DNA of 53,791 nt from Treponema sp. (GTDB lineage Bacteria; Spirochaetota; Spirochaetia; Treponematales; Treponemataceae). Position numbers and translations under genes: made by a program. The stretch covers positions 1 through 53,791 of the forward strand of contig JAEEWW010000008.1 in NCBI GenBank assembly GCA_016287815.1. Reading direction: 5' to 3'. The notes beneath the pieces are model-generated. The model saw nothing but the letters and a program-made list of their open reading frames with translations. It ran no database searches and was not told where the DNA came from. Every line of letters begins with the position of its first letter. Within the stretch, counting starts at the first letter, position 1. Of the stretch, positions 23,776 through 31,004 are shown piece after piece.

Positions 23776-24624
23776 TTACTTATATTCTTTTAATTCGTCT
23801 ATATCCCAGCCGACCTGCTGAAAGTATCCTTTGAATTTTTCATCAAATACTTTTTTTGTTGCTTCAACCTGAAAAGCTTTTGAAACTTTATCAAATAATG
23901 CAACTTTATTTTTGTCACTCAAATCTTCTGTGCGTGCTGCAATCAGGTTCCAGTATGCTGTGTCAGGCTTTGTTTCTGTTGCGATTGCAGTTTCAGGATC
24001 AATTCCAAAATCAAGCGCATAGCCGCCGTTGATAATCGCAGCGGTAACATCAACTAATGTTGAAGGAATTACATTTGAAGCAAACTGCTTAAGAACTGCA
24101 CCGGAAGGAATTTCAACAATGTCGTCAAGTTTAGGATTAAATCCTGCACCTTCCTTTAATTTTATGATTCCGGCTGAAGCTAAAAGCTTTAATGCGCGTC
24201 CTTCGTTTGTTGCTTCATTTGGAATTGCGATAATGTCGCCGGCTTTTAAAGCAGCCGTTGATTTGATTTTAACTGAATAAAGTTTAAGCGGGACATAAAG
24301 CGTGTTTGCAATTCTCTGAATGTGATAGTTATGGCTTTTTACTTCGGATTCAAAAAATGCACGGCTCAAGCAGGCATGTAAATCAATTTCTTTATCTTCC
24401 AGTGCGCGGCTTGGCTGAACATAATCACTGAACTGTACGAGCTGAACCTGAATTCCCTCTTTAGCCAGCGAAGCGATTGCCGGTGCCCAGATATCATCAT
24501 ACATTGCACCTGTTACGCCGATTTTGACAAGCTGGGGTTTACCAGTTGATTTTTCTTTACCGCCGGAAGCGAAAATGGAAGCTGCAATAAATGCACTTGC
24601 AAGAATTAGTGTAAGTTTTTTCAT
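23776..24624 (-). CDS. metQ: MetQ/NlpA family substrate-binding protein
   Basis: The 282-residue protein is the extracytoplasmic binding component of a D/L-methionine ABC importer. Family segments include KIGVTGAMYDDIWAPA, VQLVQFSDYVQPSRALEDKEIDLHAC and IPNEATNEGRALKLLASAGII. The signal peptide ends SIFASGGKEK: the usual lipobox Cys is missing, so it may be a soluble periplasmic protein rather than a lipoprotein. The ATG at 24624 has AAAGGAG 7 nt upstream; the longer frame to 24708 would read through a terminator-like leader. The ATPase and permease genes (metN, metI) are not in this window. The substrate is inferred from the family. Confidence 0.85.
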   Translation of the reverse strand: MKKLTLILASAFIAASIFASGGKEKSTGKPQLVKIGVTGAMYDDIWAPAIASLAKEGIQVQLVQFSDYVQPSRALEDKEIDLHACLSRAFFESEVKSHNYHIQRIANTLYVPLKLYSVKIKSTAALKAGDIIAIPNEATNEGRALKLLASAGIIKLKEGAGFNPKLDDIVEIPSGAVLKQFASNVIPSTLVDVTAAIINGGYALDFGIDPETAIATETKPDTAYWNLIAARTEDLSDKNKVALFDKVSKAFQVEATKKVFDEKFKGYFQQVGWDIDELKEYK

Positions 24625-24649
24625 GGATGTCTCCTTTGTTTTGTTATCC

Positions 24650-24772
24650 GGTTTTAGAAAAAATCCGGACTGCCGCAACTCTACTGCAACGCAGGCGCAA
24701 CACAGCAATCCGGAGTGGATAGGGAGGAATTATTTTATGACCTAAGGGGTATTCCTTAGTTTTTCTAAAACC
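24650..24772 (-). promoter_or_regulatory. Structured 5' leader of metQ with terminator-like hairpin
   Basis: On the minus-strand RNA, GGUUUUAGAAAAA (from 24760-24772) can pair perfectly over 13 bp with UUUUUCUAAAACC (from 24650-24662). Inside lie a small hairpin (CUAAGG/CCUUAG, 24743-24758) and an 11-bp stem CCGGAUUGCUG/CGGCAGUCCGG (24665-24675 with 24703-24713). The latter is followed directly by six U, which are also part of the closing helix. Closing helix and terminator therefore compete, as in transcription-control riboswitches. I recognise no known SAM or T-box consensus. The rest of the gap to 24972 shows nothing else firm. Confidence 0.55.
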
Positions 24773-24972
24773 TATTGTTTTAATATGTTTGTAACATACT
24801 GAAAATCGCCATCATTGAAAAATACTTTTTTTGTATTGATAGTAATAGGATTTGGCTATATGGTTGCTGACTTCCTGAAAAAAAGGTGTTATTATATTAG
24901 CTATCAGTTTTCTGCGGCTTGCACAAAAAAATGTGTGACCGACTTACTGAAGACTATTTCAAATAGGAGAAA

Positions 24973-26709
24973 ATGATGAAAAAGAGGATTGGAGTAATTT
25001 TTTCTTTAGTTTTCTTGGCTTTTTCACTCTTTGCAGAGCGTGGAAATGTAACAATTCTTTACACAAACGATGTTCACACATACATCGCTAACACTGTAAA
25101 AGACAAAAGCGGAAACAAAGTTCCTGGCCTTCGCTATGGTTCAATCGCTGCAATGCGCGATGAATTAAAGGCTCAGGGAAAAGAAGTTGCTGTAGTTGAT
25201 GCAGGTGACCATGTTCAGGGTACAGCTTATGGTGCTATGGACAACGGTGCAAGCATCATCAAAATTATGAACGCTGTAGGCTACGATGTTGCAACACTCG
25301 GAAACCATGAATTTGACTACGGTGCTGCACGTGTTTTTGAAGTTATGAAAGAAGCAAAATTCCCTTATGTTGCTTGTAACTTCCTTAAAACAAAGAACAA
25401 CAAACCTGTAACAGCTGCATTCAAAGTAATTAAATACGGAAAAACAAAGATTGCCTTTGTTGGCATTATGACTCCGGAAACATATACAAAATCTACACCG
25501 GCTTACTTTATGGATGAAAAACAGGAAAAATTCATCTATAAAATTTCTGCAGGTGAAGACGGAAAAGAATTGTATGAAGCAGTTCAGAAAGCAATCAACA
25601 AGGCAAGCAAAAAAGCTGACTATGTTGTAGCTCTCGGACACCTTGGAATTGACCCGACTTCTTCTCCATGGACAAGTAAAGAAGTAATTGCAAATACTTA
25701 CGGACTTGATGCATTCATCGACGGACACTCACACAACACTGTTCCACAGGAAATCGTAAAAGATGCTAAAGGCAACAATGTTGTTCTTACTCAGACAGGA
25801 AGCTACCTTGCAGCAATCGGTAAGATGACTCTTGCCGGAGATAAAATTACTTCAGAACTTGTAACAAGCTATGACAAATCTGACGCTGCAGTTGATGCAA
25901 TCGTAAATGAATGGGCAAAGAGCGTAGACGACAAGCTTAACGAAGAAATTGCTATTCTTGATGCTCCAATGTACATCAACGACCCTGCAAATCCAAAAAC
26001 ACGCCTTATCCGCAAACAGGAAACAAACCTTGGTGACTTTGTTCCGGATGGAGCTTACTACTACTTCAACGAAGTTGAAAAACTTGACTGTGATATGGCT
26101 ATCGGTAACGGTGGCGGTATCCGTGTTGATGTTCCAGCTGGTTCTTACACATACAATTCTGCAAAGAAAGTTCAGCCGTTTGGCAACGTTATGTGTCTTG
26201 TTCAGATGACAGGTAAAGAAGTTCTTGACTTCCTCGAATTCGGTGCAAGAAAAGTTGGTGTTGGTGAAAACGGTGGATTCATCCACGTTGCAGGATGTAA
26301 GTTCACAGTTGATACTTCAATTCCTGATTCATGCAAGGTTTCTGCAGAAGGCTTGTGGACAGCAGGTCCTGCTTCTCTGGACGCTTACCGCGTAAAAGAT
26401 GTTCAGTTCTACAACAGAAAAGACGGAACATGGGAAGCTCTTGACCTTAACAAGAAATACAGCGTTGCTGGTGTTAACTACACATTGCGCCTTATGGGTG
26501 ACGGTTTTGCAATGCTCGGAAATACAGTTCTTTTGAAAGACTACTGTGGTGAAGACTACCTTGTATCTGCTGAATATGCAAAATCATTTGCTAAGGGTGC
26601 AGACGGTAAGCCGCACATTTCTTCTAAGAACAGCCCGCTGGCTTCTTACAAGAACTACCCGATTGATTATGAAAATCCGGCTGGTTCTGGCCGTATCACA
26701 ATCAAATAA
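24973..26709 (+). CDS. Secreted 5'-nucleotidase / UshA-like metallophosphatase
   Basis: The 578-residue protein has a clean signal peptide (ending SLFA-ERG) and should act in the periplasm. The N-terminal calcineurin-like domain shows the two-metal site: YTNDVH, DAGDHVQG, LGNHEFDYG, ALGHLG and IDGHSHN. The C-terminal 5'-nucleotidase domain (about 345-560) has IGNGGGIRVDVPAG and the substrate-stacking aromatic region. These enzymes dephosphorylate nucleotides, or hydrolyse UDP-sugars or 2',3'-cyclic nucleotides, for salvage; the precise substrate is open. Codon choice is strikingly uniform compared with neighbours, suggesting high expression. AGGAG precedes the ATG by 6 nt. Confidence 0.9.
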   Translation: MMKKRIGVIFSLVFLAFSLFAERGNVTILYTNDVHTYIANTVKDKSGNKVPGLRYGSIAAMRDELKAQGKEVAVVDAGDHVQGTAYGAMDNGASIIKIMNAVGYDVATLGNHEFDYGAARVFEVMKEAKFPYVACNFLKTKNNKPVTAAFKVIKYGKTKIAFVGIMTPETYTKSTPAYFMDEKQEKFIYKISAGEDGKELYEAVQKAINKASKKADYVVALGHLGIDPTSSPWTSKEVIANTYGLDAFIDGHSHNTVPQEIVKDAKGNNVVLTQTGSYLAAIGKMTLAGDKITSELVTSYDKSDAAVDAIVNEWAKSVDDKLNEEIAILDAPMYINDPANPKTRLIRKQETNLGDFVPDGAYYYFNEVEKLDCDMAIGNGGGIRVDVPAGSYTYNSAKKVQPFGNVMCLVQMTGKEVLDFLEFGARKVGVGENGGFIHVAGCKFTVDTSIPDSCKVSAEGLWTAGPASLDAYRVKDVQFYNRKDGTWEALDLNKKYSVAGVNYTLRLMGDGFAMLGNTVLLKDYCGEDYLVSAEYAKSFAKGADGKPHISSKNSPLASYKNYPIDYENPAGSGRITIK

Positions 26710-26834
26710 GCGGCGGTTAGCCCTAAGTGCTCCGAGTGGCGCAGGAGCACACCGCCGCGTCAAGCGAGGCCCCTGCCGAGCTATTGAGATACAGCTGAAG
26801 GCTGCGTCGATAAACAGCGGCGGTTAGCCATAAG
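26709..26834. repeat. Direct repeat in a GC-rich intergenic patch
   Basis: AGCGGCGGTTAGCCnTAAG occurs at 26709-26727, starting on the last base of the nucleotidase stop codon, and again at 26816-26834, with a single difference. The DNA between is GC-rich and contains the octamer AGCGAGGC also found in other gaps of the window. No ORF is supported. Confidence 0.55.
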
Positions 26835-26848
26835 CGGCTAGATAATTG

Positions 26849-26895
26849 AAAAGACCGCAGCAAGCGAAGATTTATTCTGCTTGCTGCGGTCTTTT
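26849..26895. terminator. Bidirectional terminator
   Basis: AAAAGACCGCAGCAAGC (26849-26865) and GCTTGCTGCGGTCTTTT (26879-26895) form a perfect 17-bp stem with a 13-nt loop; T-runs flank it in both directions. It separates the convergent nucleotidase and zinc ATPase genes. Confidence 0.9.
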
Positions 26896-26897
26896 TT

Positions 26898-29039
26898 CTA
26901 CTTAAGAAGCCTGAGTGCATTCAAAACTGCAATGAACGTTACGCCGACATCGCCAAAAACTGCCAGCCACATATTTGCAAGACCTGCTGCTCCAAGTGCC
27001 ATGATGGCAAACTTTACTGCAAGGGAAAATATAATATTCTGATTAACAATGTTCATCGTCCGCTTTGCGGTTTTTATTCCCTGTACAAGTTTTGTAAGAT
27101 TTCCGCTCATTATTACAACGTCGCTTGCTTCCATTGCCGCATCGCTTCCAAGGGCTTCCATTGCAACGCCAACGTCTGCAAGCGCAAGAGAAGGCGCATC
27201 GTTAATTCCGTCGCCAGCAAACATTACGGATTTTTCATTTTCTGCAATGATTTTTTCCAGATATTTTACTTTTTCTTCCGGCAAAAGCTCTGAATAAACT
27301 TTGTCTATGCCAAGCTCTGCGGCGGTTGCTTTTGCAACGTTTTCTTTGTCGCCTGTGAGCATAAAGATTTTGTTAATTCCTGATTTTTTTAGTTCCAGAA
27401 TGGCCTGCTTGGATTCGTCTTTTACCTTGTCAGAAATTTCTATGTGGCCTGCATATTGCCCGTCCACAGAGACATGAACAATTGTTCCGTGATTATGAAT
27501 TGCACATGTTTCGTAATTTTGAACATGGTTTTCGAGCATAAGTTTTTCATTGCCGACTAAAATTTTCTGATTTCTGATTGTTACCGACAGACCTTTGCCT
27601 GGAATTTCTTTTATGTCTGAAAGAGCCAGTTTTCCGCACGATTCGCAGGAATGTGCAAGTCGCAGCGATTTTGCAATCGGATGCGTTGAATAATATTCAG
27701 CGTGAGTTGCAAGTGCTACAAGTTCTTCTTCTGAAAAATTCAGTTTTCTTGAAGGATGGCTTGCGCTGACAACAAAAACCCCCTTTGTTAAAGTTCCTGT
27801 TTTGTCAAAAACTGCGGTTTTTACTTTTGAAAGAGTTTCAAGATGGTTACTTCCTTTTACAAGAATTCCCTTGCGGCTGCATGAACCAATTCCGCCAAAA
27901 AAGCTTAATGGAACAGAAATTACAAGTGCGCACGGGCATGAAACTACAAGGAAAATAAGTGCCCGGCTGATCCATTTTGCAAAGCCTGCATTTGCAGGGT
28001 TGCCTGTAAGAATCGCAAAAAGCGGCGGAATTAGCGCAAGTGCAAGGGCAGCAGCACAAACTGCCGGGGTATAAATTCTTGCAAATTTCTTTATGAATTT
28101 TTCTGAGCGTGCCTTGCTGTCTGAAGCATTTTCAATAAGCTTGAGGATGCGTGAAACAGAAGATTCTGAAAAACTTTTTGAAACTTTTATTTCAAGAACG
28201 CCTTCCATGTTTATAAAACCTGCAAGAACTTCGCTTCCTTCAAAAATTTCAACGGGAACTGATTCGCCTGTCTGCATGGAAGTGTCTGCAAAAGATTTTC
28301 CCTTTGTAACAACTCCGTCAAGCGGAATTCTCTCTCCTGGTTTTACAAGAATTGTTTCACCAATCTGGACTTTCTCTGCTTCTTCAACGATTTTTTCTGC
28401 GCCGCGCAAAACGGTCGCACTGTCCGGTCGGAGTTTCATCAGAGACTTAATTGATTTTTTGGATTTATCAACTGCATAGTCCTGAAAATATTCTCCAAGC
28501 TGGTAGAAAATCATAACGGCAACAGCTTCGGGATATTCGCCAAGACAAATTGCACCTATTGAAGCTATAGCCATAAGAAATTGCTCGTCGAGGAATTCGC
28601 CATGTAAAATACCGTATACAGCATTCTTTATTACCGGCAATCCGACATTTATGTAAGCAATAAAATAGAAAAGCGTTATTGCCGCCGCAAAAAGATTTGT
28701 GCCGCCGAAGTTGTATTGATTTGCATTTGAAAAACTTTTTACTACAGGTATGTGTGAAGCGATTACTGCTGTGGCAAAAACTGCCAGAGAAAAAAGGATT
28801 TTATTCAGGGTAATTTCTTCGCCGTGCTCGTGTTCATGGCTATGTTCGTGTTCGCCTGTGTGACTGCCATGTTCATGGTGATGGCAATGACCACATGAGC
28901 ATGAAATACCTTCTTCGTGCTCATGGTCGCCGTGGTGATGCTCATGCTTGTGTTCTTTATGGAAGTCGCCGCTATGGTGCTCTTGTTCGCAATGCTCGTG
29001 AAGTTCTTCTGTTTGTTCTTTTAATTCTTCATTACTCAT
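26898..29039 (-). CDS. zntA: Zinc/cadmium/lead-type P1B ATPase
   Basis: The 713-residue inner-membrane pump exports divalent soft metals using ATP. Key motifs are the transmembrane VSCPCALVIS (Cys368 and Cys370), phosphorylation site FDKTGTLTKG (Asp413), actuator TGES, MLTGDKENV and AGDGINDAPSLALADVGVAM. The first 75 residues are extraordinarily rich in His with a CSCGHC cluster, replacing the usual CxxC metal-binding domain and probably binding zinc. A Lys in the last helix (MALGAAGLANMWLAVFGDVG region) fits the zinc subgroup. It follows its SmtB-type repressor by 13 bp on one mRNA controlled by the operator at 29387. Confidence 0.93.
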   Translation of the reverse strand: MSNEELKEQTEELHEHCEQEHHSGDFHKEHKHEHHHGDHEHEEGISCSCGHCHHHEHGSHTGEHEHSHEHEHGEEITLNKILFSLAVFATAVIASHIPVVKSFSNANQYNFGGTNLFAAAITLFYFIAYINVGLPVIKNAVYGILHGEFLDEQFLMAIASIGAICLGEYPEAVAVMIFYQLGEYFQDYAVDKSKKSIKSLMKLRPDSATVLRGAEKIVEEAEKVQIGETILVKPGERIPLDGVVTKGKSFADTSMQTGESVPVEIFEGSEVLAGFINMEGVLEIKVSKSFSESSVSRILKLIENASDSKARSEKFIKKFARIYTPAVCAAALALALIPPLFAILTGNPANAGFAKWISRALIFLVVSCPCALVISVPLSFFGGIGSCSRKGILVKGSNHLETLSKVKTAVFDKTGTLTKGVFVVSASHPSRKLNFSEEELVALATHAEYYSTHPIAKSLRLAHSCESCGKLALSDIKEIPGKGLSVTIRNQKILVGNEKLMLENHVQNYETCAIHNHGTIVHVSVDGQYAGHIEISDKVKDESKQAILELKKSGINKIFMLTGDKENVAKATAAELGIDKVYSELLPEEKVKYLEKIIAENEKSVMFAGDGINDAPSLALADVGVAMEALGSDAAMEASDVVIMSGNLTKLVQGIKTAKRTMNIVNQNIIFSLAVKFAIMALGAAGLANMWLAVFGDVGVTFIAVLNALRLLK

Positions 29040-29052
29040 TTTTTACCTCCGT

Positions 29053-29346
29053 TTATTCGCTTAAGTGGGCAAGTCCCATGTTAAGTATTTTTTCAACATG
29101 CTCATCATCCAGAGTGTAAATCATGGATTTTCCGTCGCGTGTGGATTTTACAAGTTTATTGGTTTTTAAAATCCTTAGCTGATGGCTTATTGCGGATTGA
29201 GTCATCTGTAATTTTTCTGCAAGTTCTGTAACCGGCTGCTGTGAATTGAGCAGTGCAAAAAGTATTTTTATTCTGGTTGAATCGCCGAAAACTTTATAAA
29301 GTTCAGCTAAATCAAAAAGCAGGTCTTCATCTGGAAGATTATTCAT
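29053..29346 (-). CDS. ArsR/SmtB family zinc-responsive repressor
   Basis: The 97-residue winged-helix regulator has the DNA-reading helix KLQMTQSAISHQLRILKTNKLV. Its last helix has Asp-x-His, ten residues, then His-x-x-Glu (DEH...H..E in DDEHVEKILNMGLAHLSE), exactly the alpha-5 zinc site known from SmtB and CzrA. It should leave DNA when zinc binds, releasing the zntA operon. The start at 29346 (GGAGG 5 nt upstream) is preferred to the frame opening at 29397, which lies in the operator. Note that no alpha-3 CxC site of ArsR/CadC type is present. Confidence 0.92.
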   Translation of the reverse strand: MNNLPDEDLLFDLAELYKVFGDSTRIKILFALLNSQQPVTELAEKLQMTQSAISHQLRILKTNKLVKSTRDGKSMIYTLDDEHVEKILNMGLAHLSE

Positions 29347-29386
29347 TATGCCTCCATTGCTGTACAGTTTTTTTATTCCGTCTGTA

Positions 29387-29440
29387 CATATGAACAACTG
29401 TTCATATGTTTATATTAAATCTGTATACCGAATCTGTCAA
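29387..29440 (-). promoter_or_regulatory. Promoter and SmtB-type operator of the zinc operon
   Basis: On the minus strand TTGACA (29435-29440) and TAATAT (29412-29417) are 17 bp apart. Directly downstream, covering the expected start of transcription, is the perfect 22-bp palindrome 29387-29408, with arms CATATGAACA and TGTTCATATG and a 2-bp centre. This matches the known operator class for SmtB/CzrA repressors. Confidence 0.88.
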
Positions 29441-29568
29441 GACTGCAAAAAAAATGGCAACCGATTATAGTGAGGTTGCGCAGGCATATAATTTATTGCA
29501 AAAAACTATAAATAAAGTAGCAAATATGTTATCCTTTAGTGTCTAATAATATAGATGGATTTACAGTG

Positions 29569-30072
29569 ATGAAAACTTTAGAAACCGGTGATTTTAAAGA
29601 ATTGTATCAAAAATACGGCCCGATGGTTCTGCGCCGCTGCCGCTTCATTTTAAAAGATGAAGATAAGGCATTGGATGCAATGCAGGATGTTTTTGTCCGT
29701 ATTCTTGAAAGCAAGTGCAAAATCAAAGAGGTTTGCTCAAGTCTTTTCTATGTAACGGCAACACGGGTTTGTCTGAATAAAATCCGTTCAGATAAGCTTA
29801 GAAGCGGCCCGGATTTTTCTGTAATTGCAGAAACAATGGCTGATGATTTTTCAGAACTTGAACAGGAAAAAATTGAAGCCGGAGTTATTCTGGAAAATAT
29901 TTTTTCCAGACGCGATGCCAAAGACAGTCTTATTGCAACGCTTCATTATGTTGACTTACATACGCTTGAAGAAACGGCAGAACTTGTAGGAATGTCGGTT
30001 TCCGGGGTTAGAAAAAGGCTTTCCGAGCTGAAGAAATTTTCCATCGGGCTGGTAAATAGGGGGCAGTTATGA
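29569..30072 (+). CDS. ECF-type RNA polymerase sigma factor
   Basis: The 167-residue protein has region 2 at about 10-75 (FKELYQKYGPMVLRRCRFIL, KALDAMQDVFVRILES) and region 4 at about 110-160 (DSLIATLHYVDLHTLEETAELVGMSVSGVRKRLSELKKF, with the helix-turn-helix). No signal or extra domain is present. An in-frame GTG at 29539 would add ten residues but has no ribosome site; the ATG is chosen because region 2 starts right after it. The ATGA overlap with the next gene (30069-30072) couples it to a membrane protein that looks like its anti-sigma factor. It heads the co-directional caspase/TonB block and is the likely activator of it. Confidence 0.87.
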   Translation: MKTLETGDFKELYQKYGPMVLRRCRFILKDEDKALDAMQDVFVRILESKCKIKEVCSSLFYVTATRVCLNKIRSDKLRSGPDFSVIAETMADDFSELEQEKIEAGVILENIFSRRDAKDSLIATLHYVDLHTLEETAELVGMSVSGVRKRLSELKKFSIGLVNRGQL

Positions 30073-30914
30073 TTCCACAGTTATTATTAGAGCAGATTTT
30101 AAGCGGCGAAAAAGACGAAAAAGATTTTTACAGTAAATATGGCAGGGAAGAATTACAGAAAGCTGTGGCTGATTTAAAAAAATCAGATGAAGAAATTTTT
30201 AATTCTTATTCATCTGATGATATGGAAACTGCCGTATTGAAAAAAATGATGACGGCAAAATCGTCCGGCACGGCAAATCCTGCAAATGCCATGAATATTT
30301 CCTCTGTTGATGCCATGGCAGAAAACAAAAAAAATGGACGGTCTGCAAAACGCCTGATTCATAGAATAAGTTTTTCTGCATTAAAATATTCTGCTGCGGC
30401 AATTCTTGTTTTTGCTTTTGCAACTCCACTTATTGTTAGCCAGTTTAAAAAAACTGATTCTGTAGCGGCTTCAGATTCTATCCGTATAAAAGGCAACGGG
30501 CAACACCAGATCCGCCTGTACCGTCAGAACGGGAACGATGCTGTAGTTCTAAAAAATGGTGAAACTGCAAAAGAAAATGATTTGATTCAGATTACGTATA
30601 TTCCGGGTGTTTACAATTACGGTGTAATTTTCAGCGTAGACGGAAATAAAAATATTACGCGGCACTTTCCGGAAAAGTCCTGGAAGGCAGAAAAGCTTGA
30701 AAAAACCGGTCAGGAAGTTCCGCTTTCTTTTTCTTATTCTTTAGATGATGCACCTGAATACGAATGTTTTATTTTTGTAGCTTCCAAAAAAGAATTTGAC
30801 TTTGCAGGAATTGAAAAGATTAACAGAGAAAAATTAAATATCGATTTTTTGAAAAACGGTACTTATCTTCCAAAAGATTGTGACGGCTCGATTTTTGTGC
30901 TAAAAAAAGAATAA
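30069..30914 (+). CDS. Membrane-anchored anti-sigma-like protein with DUF4384-like domain
   Basis: The 281-residue protein has a cytosolic N-terminal part of about 110 residues, one membrane helix at about 115-133 (ALKYSAAAILVFAFATPLIV), and an exported C-terminal domain. That domain (about 150-275: IRLYRQNGNDAVVLKNGETAKENDLIQITYIP, then YGVIFSVDGNKNITRHFPE) resembles DUF4384, a domain often encoded with caspase-family proteins. No zinc-binding anti-sigma motif is evident in the N-terminus, so the sigma-binding role rests on topology and the four-base overlap with the sigma gene. The exported domain could sense a periplasmic signal. Confidence 0.68.
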   Translation: MIPQLLLEQILSGEKDEKDFYSKYGREELQKAVADLKKSDEEIFNSYSSDDMETAVLKKMMTAKSSGTANPANAMNISSVDAMAENKKNGRSAKRLIHRISFSALKYSAAAILVFAFATPLIVSQFKKTDSVAASDSIRIKGNGQHQIRLYRQNGNDAVVLKNGETAKENDLIQITYIPGVYNYGVIFSVDGNKNITRHFPEKSWKAEKLEKTGQEVPLSFSYSLDDAPEYECFIFVASKKEFDFAGIEKINREKLNIDFLKNGTYLPKDCDGSIFVLKKE

Positions 30915-31004
30915 CGGAAAATAATACGTGTTTTGTTTCACTATAAGTATGTTTGACGATTGAAAGATTTTAAGAAGATGTTAACGAATGCGGAGAAAAT
31001 AGTA

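Noticed and set aside
23319..23834. 171-codon plus-strand ORF across msrA and the 36-bp palindrome
   Set aside because: It runs antisense to msrA and into the end of metQ, with no ribosome site and no recognisable domain.
24703..24772. SAM-I riboswitch before metQ
   Set aside because: The AGAG...GGAGGGA core and kink-turn sequences are absent on the minus strand, so only an unassigned structured leader is claimed.
25165..25728. 187-codon ORF on the minus strand inside the 5'-nucleotidase gene
   Set aside because: It is antisense to conserved metal-site codons. Its Cys/Phe-rich product has no family look and it has no ribosome site; strong codon bias of the real gene keeps the opposite frame open.
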